From Clostridiales bacterium UBA4653 (GTDB lineage Bacteria > Bacillota > Clostridia > Oscillospirales > CAG-272), in assembly GCA_002405565.1 (NCBI GenBank), contig DHMB01000129.1, forward strand, positions 1-5,635: 5,635 nt of DNA, written 5' to 3'. Of the stretch, positions 1 to 5,635 are shown piece after piece. The notes below the pieces were generated by a model. It was not told where the DNA came from. It ran no database searches and worked only from the letters and a program-made list of their open reading frames with translations. How positions within the stretch are numbered: position 1 is the stretch's first letter; each line of letters begins with the position of its first letter. The translations under genes were made by a program, and so were the position numbers.

Positions 1-101
1 AGGCGATAGTCAACATTGCAAAAGCCGGCTATTTCGCTTCGGACAGAAGCATAAGAGAATACGCTGAAAACATCTGGCATATCGAGCCCTGCAAAATCTG
101 A
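1..101 (+). CDS. glgP: Glycogen/maltodextrin phosphorylase, C-terminal end (partial)
   Basis: Only the last 32 codons and the stop (TGA, 99-101) are present; the gene begins before the window. The visible peptide contains IVNIAKAGYFASDRSI and EYAENIWHIEP, closely matching the conserved C-terminus of GT35 glycogen/maltodextrin phosphorylases (typically IANIAxSGxFSSDRTIxEYAxxIW). Known family role: cytoplasmic, pyridoxal-phosphate-dependent release of glucose-1-phosphate from the non-reducing ends of alpha-1,4-glucans. Its stop codon shares one base with the start of the following GH13 gene (TGATG), so the two are probably co-transcribed and translationally coupled. The family call is firm even from this fragment. 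Whether it prefers glycogen or maltodextrin cannot be judged, because the rest of the protein is missing. Confidence 0.88.
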   Translation, partial: AIVNIAKAGYFASDRSIREYAENIWHIEPCKI

Positions 102-2002
102 TGGCGGGCTTCGGAAGATACAGTCTTAAAAGAAAAGAACTTCATAAACTGACCCCCTCCGAAGGGAATGGGGGCTCTGCGGAGAGAGACGGAAGCATAG
201 AGTTTTCCGTCTCTCTGCCTGCGGCGGCGACGGAATGTTTTCTTTCCGTTCTCTGCGATGATACGGGAACGGCGAGAGATTTCCGTATGGATGACGGGCG
301 ACTGACGCTGTCCTGCGCGGAGCTTTGCGAAGGCAGGGATGACGGGCTTTTCTTTTATAAATTTGCGATAAATACCCCGCAGGGGAGCTATGAAATTGTC
401 CGCGCGGAGGACGGAATATCAGATACGCTTCGCGACAGACGAGAGGGCTTTGGGGACGCCTTTGTGCTGACTGTTTACAGGAAAAGAAACGCGCCGCCCT
501 CCTGGCTTTACGGCGGCATTATCTACCATATATTCGTCGACCGATTTTTCAGAGGCGGAGACGAGCCTTGCAGAGCGGACGCGGTTATGAATCCGGATTG
601 GTATGACGGTATACCTCCGTATGTCAAAATACCCGGCGACCGGCTTGATAACAACGTTTTCTTTGGCGGCGACCTTTACGGGATAATCAAAAAACTGCCT
701 TATATCTCGTCCCTCGGAGCGACCTGCATTTATCTCAGCCCGATATTTGAGGCTTATTCAAACCACAAATACGACACGGGAAATTACGATAAGGTTGACG
801 ATATGTTCGGCGGGGAAGAAGCGTTTTCCGCGCTTGTCTCCGAATGTGAAAAGTACGGGATAAAGCTGATACTGGACGGCGTTTTCAACCATACGGGCGA
901 TGACAGCATATATTTCAATCGCACGGGAAAATACGGAGACGGCGGGGCGTACAGAAACAGAAACTCGCCGTATTACGAATGGTATAATTTCACGGATTAC
1001 CCCGAAAAGTATGAGAGCTGGTGGGGCATTGACGTTCTGCCGAGGGTCAGAAGCGATATGCCGTCATACAAGGCATATCTTTTCGGCGAGAACGGAGTCA
1101 TCCGCAGGCGATTGAGAGACGGAGTCGGCGGATTTCGGCTTGACGTCGCAGATGAGCTTTCGGACGAATTTCTCTCTGAACTGAAAACATCTGCTTTGGC
1201 GGAAAGAGACGACTGCGTTATCATAGGCGAGGTCTGGGAGAACGCGGCGGAGAAGGTGTCGTATGGCAGGAGGAGAAAATACCTGCGCGGCAAAGAGCTT
1301 GACTCCGTTATGAATTATCCGATAAGAACGGCGATAATTTCATATCTCCGCGACGGCGATTGCGAAACGTTTCTGAAAAATACAGCCGAAGTCTATGGAG
1401 AATATCCGGATTTTGCGCAGTCTGCGCTGATGAACATAATCGGTACGCACGATACCGTCCGCATAATCACGGCGCTTGCCGGCGAGAGTCCCGAAGGGAA
1501 AAGTCAGGACGAGCGGGCTGTTTATAAAATGACGGAGGCGCAATATGGGGAAGGTATCGGTCTTGTGAAGGCGGCATATCTCATTTCAAATATGCTACCC
1601 GGCGTGCCCTGCATTTATTACGGAGACGAGATCGGTATGCAGGGCTATTCGGATCCATTCAACCGCAGACCGTACCCATGGGGCAGAGAAAACGGAGAGC
1701 TACTCTGGTTTTACCGTCGCATAGGCGAGATAAGGAAAACCGAAAATGCGGTCTTCCGCGGCAAAATGCGGGTTGTTTATATCGATCGTGACATTCTCTG
1801 CATTGAAAGAAAGGCGGGAGACGAGCTTCTTTGCGCCGTCATAAACAGAGGGCCAGACGAATATATATACTCGTCCGAATTTTTCTCGGAAGAGCTGATC
1901 TGCGGAGAAAAGGGAAATAAAATCAATATAAAGCCGCACGGATGTGCGCTTATAAAAACAAAAGACGATAAAAACGAATACGGAGTTTACAGAGCAATAT
2001 GA
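101..2002 (+). CDS. GH13 alpha-glucan hydrolase (neopullulanase/cyclomaltodextrinase-like)
   Basis: This 633-residue protein has no signal peptide and is probably cytoplasmic. Residues about 1-130 form a poorly conserved region that could be a CBM34-like beta-sandwich. The (beta/alpha)8 amylase barrel spans about 137-545 and a C-terminal beta domain about 548-620. All four GH13 motifs are intact: region I DGVFNH (D259, N263, H264), region II GFRLDVADE (R346, nucleophile D348), region III GEVWEN (acid/base E377) and region IV IGTHDT (H450, stabilising D451). FFGGDLYGI (187-195), WWGIDVLPRVR (308-318) and YYGDEIGMQGYSDPFNRRPYPW (split around 506-527) are typical of neopullulanase, cyclomaltodextrinase and GH13 amylopullulanase relatives. 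The likely role is hydrolysis of maltodextrin, cyclodextrin, pullulan or glycogen fragments alongside the preceding phosphorylase; the exact substrate cannot be read from sequence. No clear Shine-Dalgarno precedes the ATG, which overlaps the upstream stop by one base. The next in-frame ATG is more than 60 codons downstream, so this start is preferred. Confidence 0.93.
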   Translation: MAGFGRYSLKRKELHKLTPSEGNGGSAERDGSIEFSVSLPAAATECFLSVLCDDTGTARDFRMDDGRLTLSCAELCEGRDDGLFFYKFAINTPQGSYEIVRAEDGISDTLRDRREGFGDAFVLTVYRKRNAPPSWLYGGIIYHIFVDRFFRGGDEPCRADAVMNPDWYDGIPPYVKIPGDRLDNNVFFGGDLYGIIKKLPYISSLGATCIYLSPIFEAYSNHKYDTGNYDKVDDMFGGEEAFSALVSECEKYGIKLILDGVFNHTGDDSIYFNRTGKYGDGGAYRNRNSPYYEWYNFTDYPEKYESWWGIDVLPRVRSDMPSYKAYLFGENGVIRRRLRDGVGGFRLDVADELSDEFLSELKTSALAERDDCVIIGEVWENAAEKVSYGRRRKYLRGKELDSVMNYPIRTAIISYLRDGDCETFLKNTAEVYGEYPDFAQSALMNIIGTHDTVRIITALAGESPEGKSQDERAVYKMTEAQYGEGIGLVKAAYLISNMLPGVPCIYYGDEIGMQGYSDPFNRRPYPWGRENGELLWFYRRIGEIRKTENAVFRGKMRVVYIDRDILCIERKAGDELLCAVINRGPDEYIYSSEFFSEELICGEKGNKINIKPHGCALIKTKDDKNEYGVYRAI

Positions 2003-2361
2003 AAAGATTTGCTTTTTTCGCTGTGCTTTTGGCGCTCCTGCTTTTATGCTCGTGCGGAAAGGCGGATATAATCATCCGGACGGATATGTCCGGCGCAAAA
2101 ACGACGGATTATCCCGCCGAAACGACGACGGAGGCTGTATTTGAAACAGATGAAAGCGGGAATATTTCCGCCGTGCTGAATAAATCTTCCGGCGTGTTTC
2201 ATCTGTCACACGACTGCTATCACGCAAAGCGGATGAAGGAAGAAAACAAGCAGATAATAACAGCCGCAGACATCGGCGATTTTATCGGCGAGGGGTACAA
2301 GCCTTGCGGAGTATGCTCTGCGAAATATTTTGATAAGGAGACATCGGAAGATGATAAATAA
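1999..2361 (+). CDS. Small lipoprotein with Ada-like metal-binding domain
   Basis: This is a 120-residue protein. It starts with a lysine/arginine n-region, a hydrophobic stretch (residues 4-16) and a lipobox L16-C17-S18-C19, so it should be lipidated at C19 and anchored outside the cytoplasmic membrane. A short Thr/Glu-rich linker (about 36-55) leads to a C-terminal module from about 57 to 110. That module carries H68, C73, the AKRM motif and GYKPCGVC (C103, C106), with spare histidines at 71 and 75. The H-x4-C ... C-x2-C pattern with AKRM and GYxPC is the Ada metal-binding-like domain seen at the end of many secreted Firmicutes lipoproteins and nucleases; zinc binding is inferred from that family. 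There is no nuclease or other catalytic domain. The start overlaps the GH13 stop by four bases (ATGA). A GGAG at 1982-1985 is 13 bases away, so reinitiation from the upstream gene is likely. Its role in a carbohydrate operon is unknown. Confidence 0.82.
   Translation: MKRFAFFAVLLALLLLCSCGKADIIIRTDMSGAKTTDYPAETTTEAVFETDESGNISAVLNKSSGVFHLSHDCYHAKRMKEENKQIITAADIGDFIGEGYKPCGVCSAKYFDKETSEDDK
2335..2341 (+). promoter_or_regulatory. Ribosome binding site that sets the GH31 start
   Basis: AAGGAGA lies 9-10 bases before the ATG at 2351, inside the last codons of the lipoprotein gene. The longer reading frame could begin at a TTG at 2330, but that would place this strong Shine-Dalgarno sequence inside the coding region and add seven basic residues (IRRHRK-rich) not expected at a GH31 N-terminus. 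The ATG at 2351 is therefore the better start. Confidence 0.8.
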
Positions 2362-4567
2362 GGATTTCGCTCTCGGCGAAAAGACGCTGAGACTTACCGC
2401 TTATGCGGAAAACGTTATCAGAGTGAGAATTTCGGATAAATTCGAGCCGACGCTTTTCGAGCGTTACGGGATATGGCGCGCGCCGGATGAGGACGCGGGC
2501 AAGCTCGCTTCGACAAAAAACGGCGTGCTTTCGGGCTTTCTCTATGCGGAATATTCGGATGGCACCCTGACATTCTCGTCGGACGGTTTTGAAAGAAAAA
2601 TCGATCTTTCGCCGCGCGATCCGAGCGAGGTGAGAAAGTACTTTGAGGATAACCTTTGCGGAATGCGTCCGAGCAGGGCGCAGGTCATCGGTGACTATTC
2701 CGAATGGGAGAGAAAGACAGTCGATTTTACAAAGGATCCGAAATATTTTTCAATGAAAACGGAAGGCGAGCTGTTTTACGGTCTCGGCGAGAGCAACGAG
2801 GACAGACTCGTTCTCAACGGCAAGCCTTATCTTGAAAGAATTGTTTATCAGAAGTGCGAGGTGACCGTGCCTTTCATTATGACAAAGGCAGGCTACGGCA
2901 TCCTCTGCAACACAACCTTCTGGCACGGTATCGATGTTTGCTCAAAGAACGAAAACGAGGTTTTATGGTACCTTCCGAACGGCGAAATTGACTTTTTCAT
3001 CTTTGCGGGCAGAACTCTTGCTGATATAAACGAAAGACTGACATATGTGACGGGCAGACCGATTCTTCTCCCCAAATGGGCATACGGGCTTACGTTTGTC
3101 GAGCAGTACAATGCCGACCAGTTTGAGGTTATGAGGAATGCGGCGCAGTTCCGCGAGCTCGGACTTCCTTGCGATGTGTTCAGCCTTGAACCGGGCTGGA
3201 TGGCAAAGAGATACGATTTCTCCGTCGATAAAAAGTGGAACACAGACCGCTTCTATATCTGCGATTGGATGCGCGGCGGTAAAAAGCCAAAACCCTATGA
3301 ATTTACGCAGGCACTTCTGCGCTACGGCTTCAAGCTCCAGCTCTGGCTTTGCTGTCAGCACGATTTCACGGCTTACGAAGAAAAGCTGGCGGGAAACGAT
3401 ACGGATTTCGGTATTCCCGAATGGTTTGAACACCTCGAAAAGTTCTGCTTTGACGGCGCGGCTGCGTTCAAGGTTGACCCTTGTCACGTTGTTGACATAA
3501 CGGATGAGACAAGAACCTATGCAAACGGAAAGAGCGAGCCGGAAATGCATAACCTTATGCAGACGCTCTGCGCAAAGGACATGTATCAGGGCGCGGCGAG
3601 ATACAGAGGGACAAGACCTATGCATCATTTCTGCGGCGGTTATACAGGCTCGGGCGCATACACGGCGATGACAACAGGCGATTCCGGCGGCAAGCTGAAA
3701 ACTCTCGCCTGGATACTCAATTGCGGTCTGACGGGAATTTCCGCTATGACGTGCGATATGGATATATATTCAAAGCACACAATCCATTACTGTTTCTTTA
3801 CTGCCTGGTGCCAGCTGAACAGCTGGGCTGGCTTTGCCCAGCCTTGGTGGGCAGGGGAGGAGATGCAGGCTTACTTTACCTTCTATGACAACCTCCGTTA
3901 CAAGCTGATGCCATACATCTATTCAACCTCGATCTACGGCAATATGACAGGTATGCCGACCTGTCGTGCCATGCCTTACGTCACGGATGACGAAGAGGTT
4001 AAGGATTCCGTTTATGAATATATGTTCGGCGAAGATTTCCTTGTCGGCGCTTTCTCGGATGAGATATGGCTTCCGAGGGGTAACGACTGGATAGACTACT
4101 GGACAGGCAAGCGCTATTCCGGCGGGCAGATGATAAAGATTGATCTTCCGGAAGGCAAAGGCGGCGCGCTTTATGTAAAATCCGGCGCTATCATCCCGAC
4201 AGAGACCCCGAAACAGTTCACAGACTGCAAGGACGCAGGCGAAATAATTCTTGAAATATATCCCTGTGGCAAGTCCGAGCGCGACTTTTATGAGGATGAC
4301 GGCGTTTCCTTCGGTTATAAGAACGGCGAAAGAGCCGTTACAAAGATTGTCTGTGAGGAAAACGGCTCGTCTGTCAAGATAAATATCGGCAAGCGCATAG
4401 GAAACTTTGACGGAATGAAGGACATCAGAGTATATCATATAAAGGCTATGTCCGAAAACGCTCCGAAAAAGGTTACGGTTGACGGTAAGAAGGCGGATTT
4501 CTCATATGAAAACGGTTATGTCCTCTTCGATATGAAAACCTGCGGCAGCGCCGAGATAACATATTGA
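2351..4567 (+). CDS. GH31-fold glycoside hydrolase with divergent active-site motifs
   Basis: This 738-residue protein has no signal peptide. The layout is that of GH31: N-terminal beta-sandwich (about 1-235), catalytic barrel (about 240-545) and proximal and distal C-terminal beta domains (about 546-738). Family landmarks are LFYGLGES (141-148), LPKWAYGL (240-247), LRYKLMPYIYS (515-525), MFGEDFLVGAF (558-568), WLPRGNDWIDYWTG (573-586), LYVKSGAIIP (607-616) and FYEDDG (646-651). The expected nucleophile is D376 in FKVDPCH and the acid/base is D444 in TTGDSGG. Other sugar-contact motifs differ from standard alpha-glucosidases/xylosidases: the usual WxNP is WLCC (332-335), DFGE is DPCH (376-379), the substrate Arg 16 residues before the acid/base is C428, SHDIGG is TCDMDI (467-472), and the R-x-H motif is replaced by QPWW (497-500). 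It carries 21 cysteines. GH31 enzymes normally cleave alpha-linked sugars by retaining hydrolysis or transfer; here fold and membership are firm, substrate and even activity are open. It overlaps the lipoprotein gene by 11 bases. Confidence 0.9.
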   Translation: MINKDFALGEKTLRLTAYAENVIRVRISDKFEPTLFERYGIWRAPDEDAGKLASTKNGVLSGFLYAEYSDGTLTFSSDGFERKIDLSPRDPSEVRKYFEDNLCGMRPSRAQVIGDYSEWERKTVDFTKDPKYFSMKTEGELFYGLGESNEDRLVLNGKPYLERIVYQKCEVTVPFIMTKAGYGILCNTTFWHGIDVCSKNENEVLWYLPNGEIDFFIFAGRTLADINERLTYVTGRPILLPKWAYGLTFVEQYNADQFEVMRNAAQFRELGLPCDVFSLEPGWMAKRYDFSVDKKWNTDRFYICDWMRGGKKPKPYEFTQALLRYGFKLQLWLCCQHDFTAYEEKLAGNDTDFGIPEWFEHLEKFCFDGAAAFKVDPCHVVDITDETRTYANGKSEPEMHNLMQTLCAKDMYQGAARYRGTRPMHHFCGGYTGSGAYTAMTTGDSGGKLKTLAWILNCGLTGISAMTCDMDIYSKHTIHYCFFTAWCQLNSWAGFAQPWWAGEEMQAYFTFYDNLRYKLMPYIYSTSIYGNMTGMPTCRAMPYVTDDEEVKDSVYEYMFGEDFLVGAFSDEIWLPRGNDWIDYWTGKRYSGGQMIKIDLPEGKGGALYVKSGAIIPTETPKQFTDCKDAGEIILEIYPCGKSERDFYEDDGVSFGYKNGERAVTKIVCEENGSSVKINIGKRIGNFDGMKDIRVYHIKAMSENAPKKVTVDGKKADFSYENGYVLFDMKTCGSAEITY

Positions 4568-4576
4568 AATGAATAA

Positions 4577-4624
4577 AAAACTCCTCTCCTGCATAGAATT
4601 TTGGTGCAAGAGAGGAGTTTTGTT
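4577..4624 (+). terminator. Rho-independent terminator-like hairpin overlapping tspO leader
   Basis: AAAACTCCTCTC (4577-4588) and GAGAGGAGTTTT (4610-4621) are perfect 12-bp reverse complements. After one C/A mismatch the stem continues with TGCA (4590-4593) pairing with TGCA (4605-4608), leaving an 11-base loop. The GC-containing core is followed by TTTTGTT, giving the A-tract/stem/T-tract form of an intrinsic terminator, 10 bases after the GH31 stop. It would end the glgP-GH13-lipoprotein-GH31 transcript. The same 3' arm contains the Shine-Dalgarno sequence of the next gene, so in read-through RNA the hairpin would also hide that ribosome binding site. The inverted repeat is certain; its in vivo function is inferred. 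Confidence 0.75.
4611..4617 (+). promoter_or_regulatory. Ribosome binding site for tspO, inside hairpin 3' arm
   Basis: AGAGGAG is spaced seven bases from the ATG at 4625, an ideal distance. It decides the start: a possible upstream TTG at 4601 would put this site inside the coding region and add eight polar residues (starting VQERSF) before MKKIKWGS, which looks like a natural TspO N-terminus. The site is fully paired in the predicted 4577-4621 stem. Confidence 0.75.
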
Positions 4625-5098
4625 ATGAAAAAAATCAAATGGGGTTCGCTTATACTTTCAATTTTTATCCCGCTCGCCGTTGGTACGGCGTCGGGGCTTA
4701 TCGCAAGGGCAGGGGAAGCATACGGGGCGATGATAAAGCCCGAAGGCTCGCCGCCCGCCTGGATATTTCCCGTTGTCTGGACAATACTTTTCGCCCTGAT
4801 GGGAATATCGTCATTCCTTATTTACAACGCAGACGCAAGCGAGAAGTCAAAGATGTCGGCGCTTATTGTTTATGCGATTCAGCTTATTGTCAACTTTATG
4901 TGGCCGATATTCTTTTTCAGGCTCGGCGCATATCTTTTCTCGTTTATCTGGCTTGTGTTGCTTTGGGTGCTTGTGCTGATAATGATATTGAAATTTTACA
5001 AAATCAATCGCACAGCTGCATTTTTGCAGCTTCCTTATCTGCTCTGGCTTACATTCGCGGGCTATCTGAACCTTTCCGTGTATCTGCTTAACAGATAA
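4625..5098 (+). CDS. tspO: TspO/MBR family membrane protein (tryptophan-rich sensory protein)
   Basis: This 157-residue protein has five predicted membrane segments at about 8-28, 47-67, 78-98, 102-123 and 131-153, the usual size and topology of bacterial TspO. Diagnostic motifs are KPEGSPPAWIFPVVWTIL (38-55), ALMGISSFLIY (57-67), QLIVNFMWPIFFF (86-98) and QLPYLLWLTFAGYLN (135-149), matching the family's PPxWxFPxVWTxLY, NxxWxxxFF and PYxxWxxFAxYLN. TspO proteins bind porphyrins and other hydrophobic ligands in the membrane. Their bacterial role is usually linked to stress or tetrapyrrole handling and is not well fixed in Firmicutes. The tryptophan often found in KPxWxPP is replaced by glycine (G41), a variation I believe is tolerated in clostridial members. 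The gene follows the hairpin directly, so it may be expressed by read-through from the carbohydrate operon or from a promoter not recognised here. It ends one base from the convergent ABC gene. Confidence 0.93.
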   Translation: MKKIKWGSLILSIFIPLAVGTASGLIARAGEAYGAMIKPEGSPPAWIFPVVWTILFALMGISSFLIYNADASEKSKMSALIVYAIQLIVNFMWPIFFFRLGAYLFSFIWLVLLWVLVLIMILKFYKINRTAAFLQLPYLLWLTFAGYLNLSVYLLNR

Positions 5099-5099
5099 A

Positions 5100-5635
5100 T
5101 CAGGAGAACTGCGAATTATAAAGCGCGCTGTAAAATCCGCCTTTTTTGAGGAGCTCTTCGTGTGTTCCTTGCTCGGTTATGCTACCGTCGCGGACGACGA
5201 TTATAAGGTCGGCATTCTTTATTGTTGAAAGCCTGTGCGCGATGACAAAGCACGTTCTGCCGCGCATAAGCGTCTGCATTGCCTGCTGAATCTGAAGCTC
5301 TGTGCGCGAGTCGACGTTTGACGTTGCCTCGTCCAGAATGAGCATGGGGGCGTCGGAAAGCATTGCGCGGGCGATTGTTATCAGCTGCCGCTGACCCTTT
5401 GAAATGTTTACGCCGTCATCAGAGAGGACGGTATCATAGCCTTGCGGCAGGTGCTCGATGTACGAATCGATTTTTGCCGCCTTTGCCGCGGCGATGACTT
5501 CGTCCCGCGTGGCGTTTTCCTTGCCATAGACTATATTTTCAAAGACGGTGCCGTGGAAGAGCCAGGTGTCCTGAAGAACCATTGTATAAGCCTTGCGCAG
5601 GGAAGAACGGGTAATGTCACGGATGTCTTTTCCGT
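5100..5635 (-). CDS. ABC exporter ATP-binding/permease protein, C-terminal part (partial)
   Basis: The reading frame is open from the right edge of the window to the stop at 5100-5102, giving 177 residues. An internal ATG at 5580-5582 is not the true start, because the conserved GKDIRDITRSSLRKAY segment precedes it in frame. Numbered from the visible edge: Q-loop VLQD (Q21), signature ISKGQRQL (77-84), Walker B LILDE with catalytic E102, D-loop SNVD (105-108) and H-loop IAHRLSTI (H133). The C-terminus after GGFYSALYNSQ is the standard exporter end. The transmembrane domain, A-loop and Walker A lie beyond the window. The combination of S-K/Q-GQRQL, LDEATSNVD and a retained Walker B glutamate resembles the catalytically competent half (BmrD/TM288-like) of heterodimeric multidrug ABC exporters, so a partner gene with a degenerate site would be expected nearby, outside this window. 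The transported substrate is unknown. The gene is convergent with tspO. Confidence 0.93.
   Translation of the reverse strand, partial: GKDIRDITRSSLRKAYTMVLQDTWLFHGTVFENIVYGKENATRDEVIAAAKAAKIDSYIEHLPQGYDTVLSDDGVNISKGQRQLITIARAMLSDAPMLILDEATSNVDSRTELQIQQAMQTLMRGRTCFVIAHRLSTIKNADLIIVVRDGSITEQGTHEELLKKGGFYSALYNSQFS

Noticed and set aside
997..1939. Several 67-98-codon minus-strand open frames inside the GH13 gene (997-1293, 1340-1543, 1700-1939)
   Set aside because: They are opposite invariant GH13 motifs and show no protein features of their own.
2330..2350. TTG start at 2330 for the GH31 gene
   Set aside because: It would place the AAGGAG ribosome binding site inside the coding region; the ATG at 2351 is correctly spaced from it.
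2963..3628. A 221-codon open frame on the minus strand
   Set aside because: It lies wholly inside the GH31 gene, opposite conserved GH31 motifs, and its translation shows no recognisable domain. It is a by-product of the codon pattern of the sense strand.
3923..4438. A 171-codon open frame on the minus strand
   Set aside because: It is antisense to the conserved C-terminal GH31 domains, with no ribosome binding site or family motif noticed.
4564..4599. Possible tspO promoter: TTGAAA (4564-4569) with TAGAAT (4594-4599)
   Set aside because: The spacer is 24 bases, well outside the usual 16-18, and the hexamer at the proper distance (GAATAA, 4571-4576) is a poor -35. It is noted only as an open possibility in the hairpin finding.
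4639..5091. A 150-codon plus-strand frame overlapping nearly all of tspO
   Set aside because: The tspO frame holds the family motifs and a well-placed ribosome binding site. The overlapping frame has no recognisable motif, and its length is explained by low stop frequency in that frame.

Overview
The window looks like part of a Gram-positive Firmicutes genome, probably a gut-type clostridium (Oscillospiraceae/Lachnospiraceae-like). This is inferred from the AAGGAG/AGAGGAG-type ribosome binding sites, mid-range base composition, a short lipobox lipoprotein, a clostridial-style GH13 neopullulanase-like enzyme next to a glycogen phosphorylase, and a TM288/BmrD-like ABC exporter half. No RNA gene, insertion sequence, CRISPR array, phage or integration signature was seen, and no gene-free stretch reaches 300 bases.

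Positions 1-4567 read as one plus-strand carbohydrate operon with overlapping genes. It runs from the last 32 codons of glycogen/maltodextrin phosphorylase (1-101), to an intracellular GH13 alpha-glucan hydrolase (101-2002, sharing one base with the phosphorylase stop), to a small lipoprotein with an Ada-like metal-binding domain (1999-2361, ATGA overlap), to a GH31-fold enzyme (2351-4567, 11-base overlap). The phosphorylase and GH13 enzyme fit together as a cytoplasmic glycogen/maltodextrin breakdown pair: one removes glucose-1-phosphate from chain ends, the other cuts internal or branch-linked glucans. The GH31 protein is clearly a GH31 fold with both catalytic aspartates, but its sugar-binding motifs are strongly altered, so its substrate cannot be assumed to be an ordinary alpha-glucoside. 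The lipoprotein is the odd member, with no obvious enzymatic link to sugar breakdown.

A 12-bp perfect inverted repeat (4577-4621) follows the GH31 gene. It looks like an intrinsic terminator, but its 3' arm is also the Shine-Dalgarno sequence of the next gene, a TspO/MBR-family membrane protein (4625-5098). TspO is followed after a single base by a convergent minus-strand ABC exporter ATPase domain (5100-5635), whose upstream part lies outside the window.

The points most worth a second look are the cysteine/histidine-rich, non-canonical active-site loops of the GH31 protein and the dual-use hairpin in front of tspO. No wholly new multi-gene system is evident.
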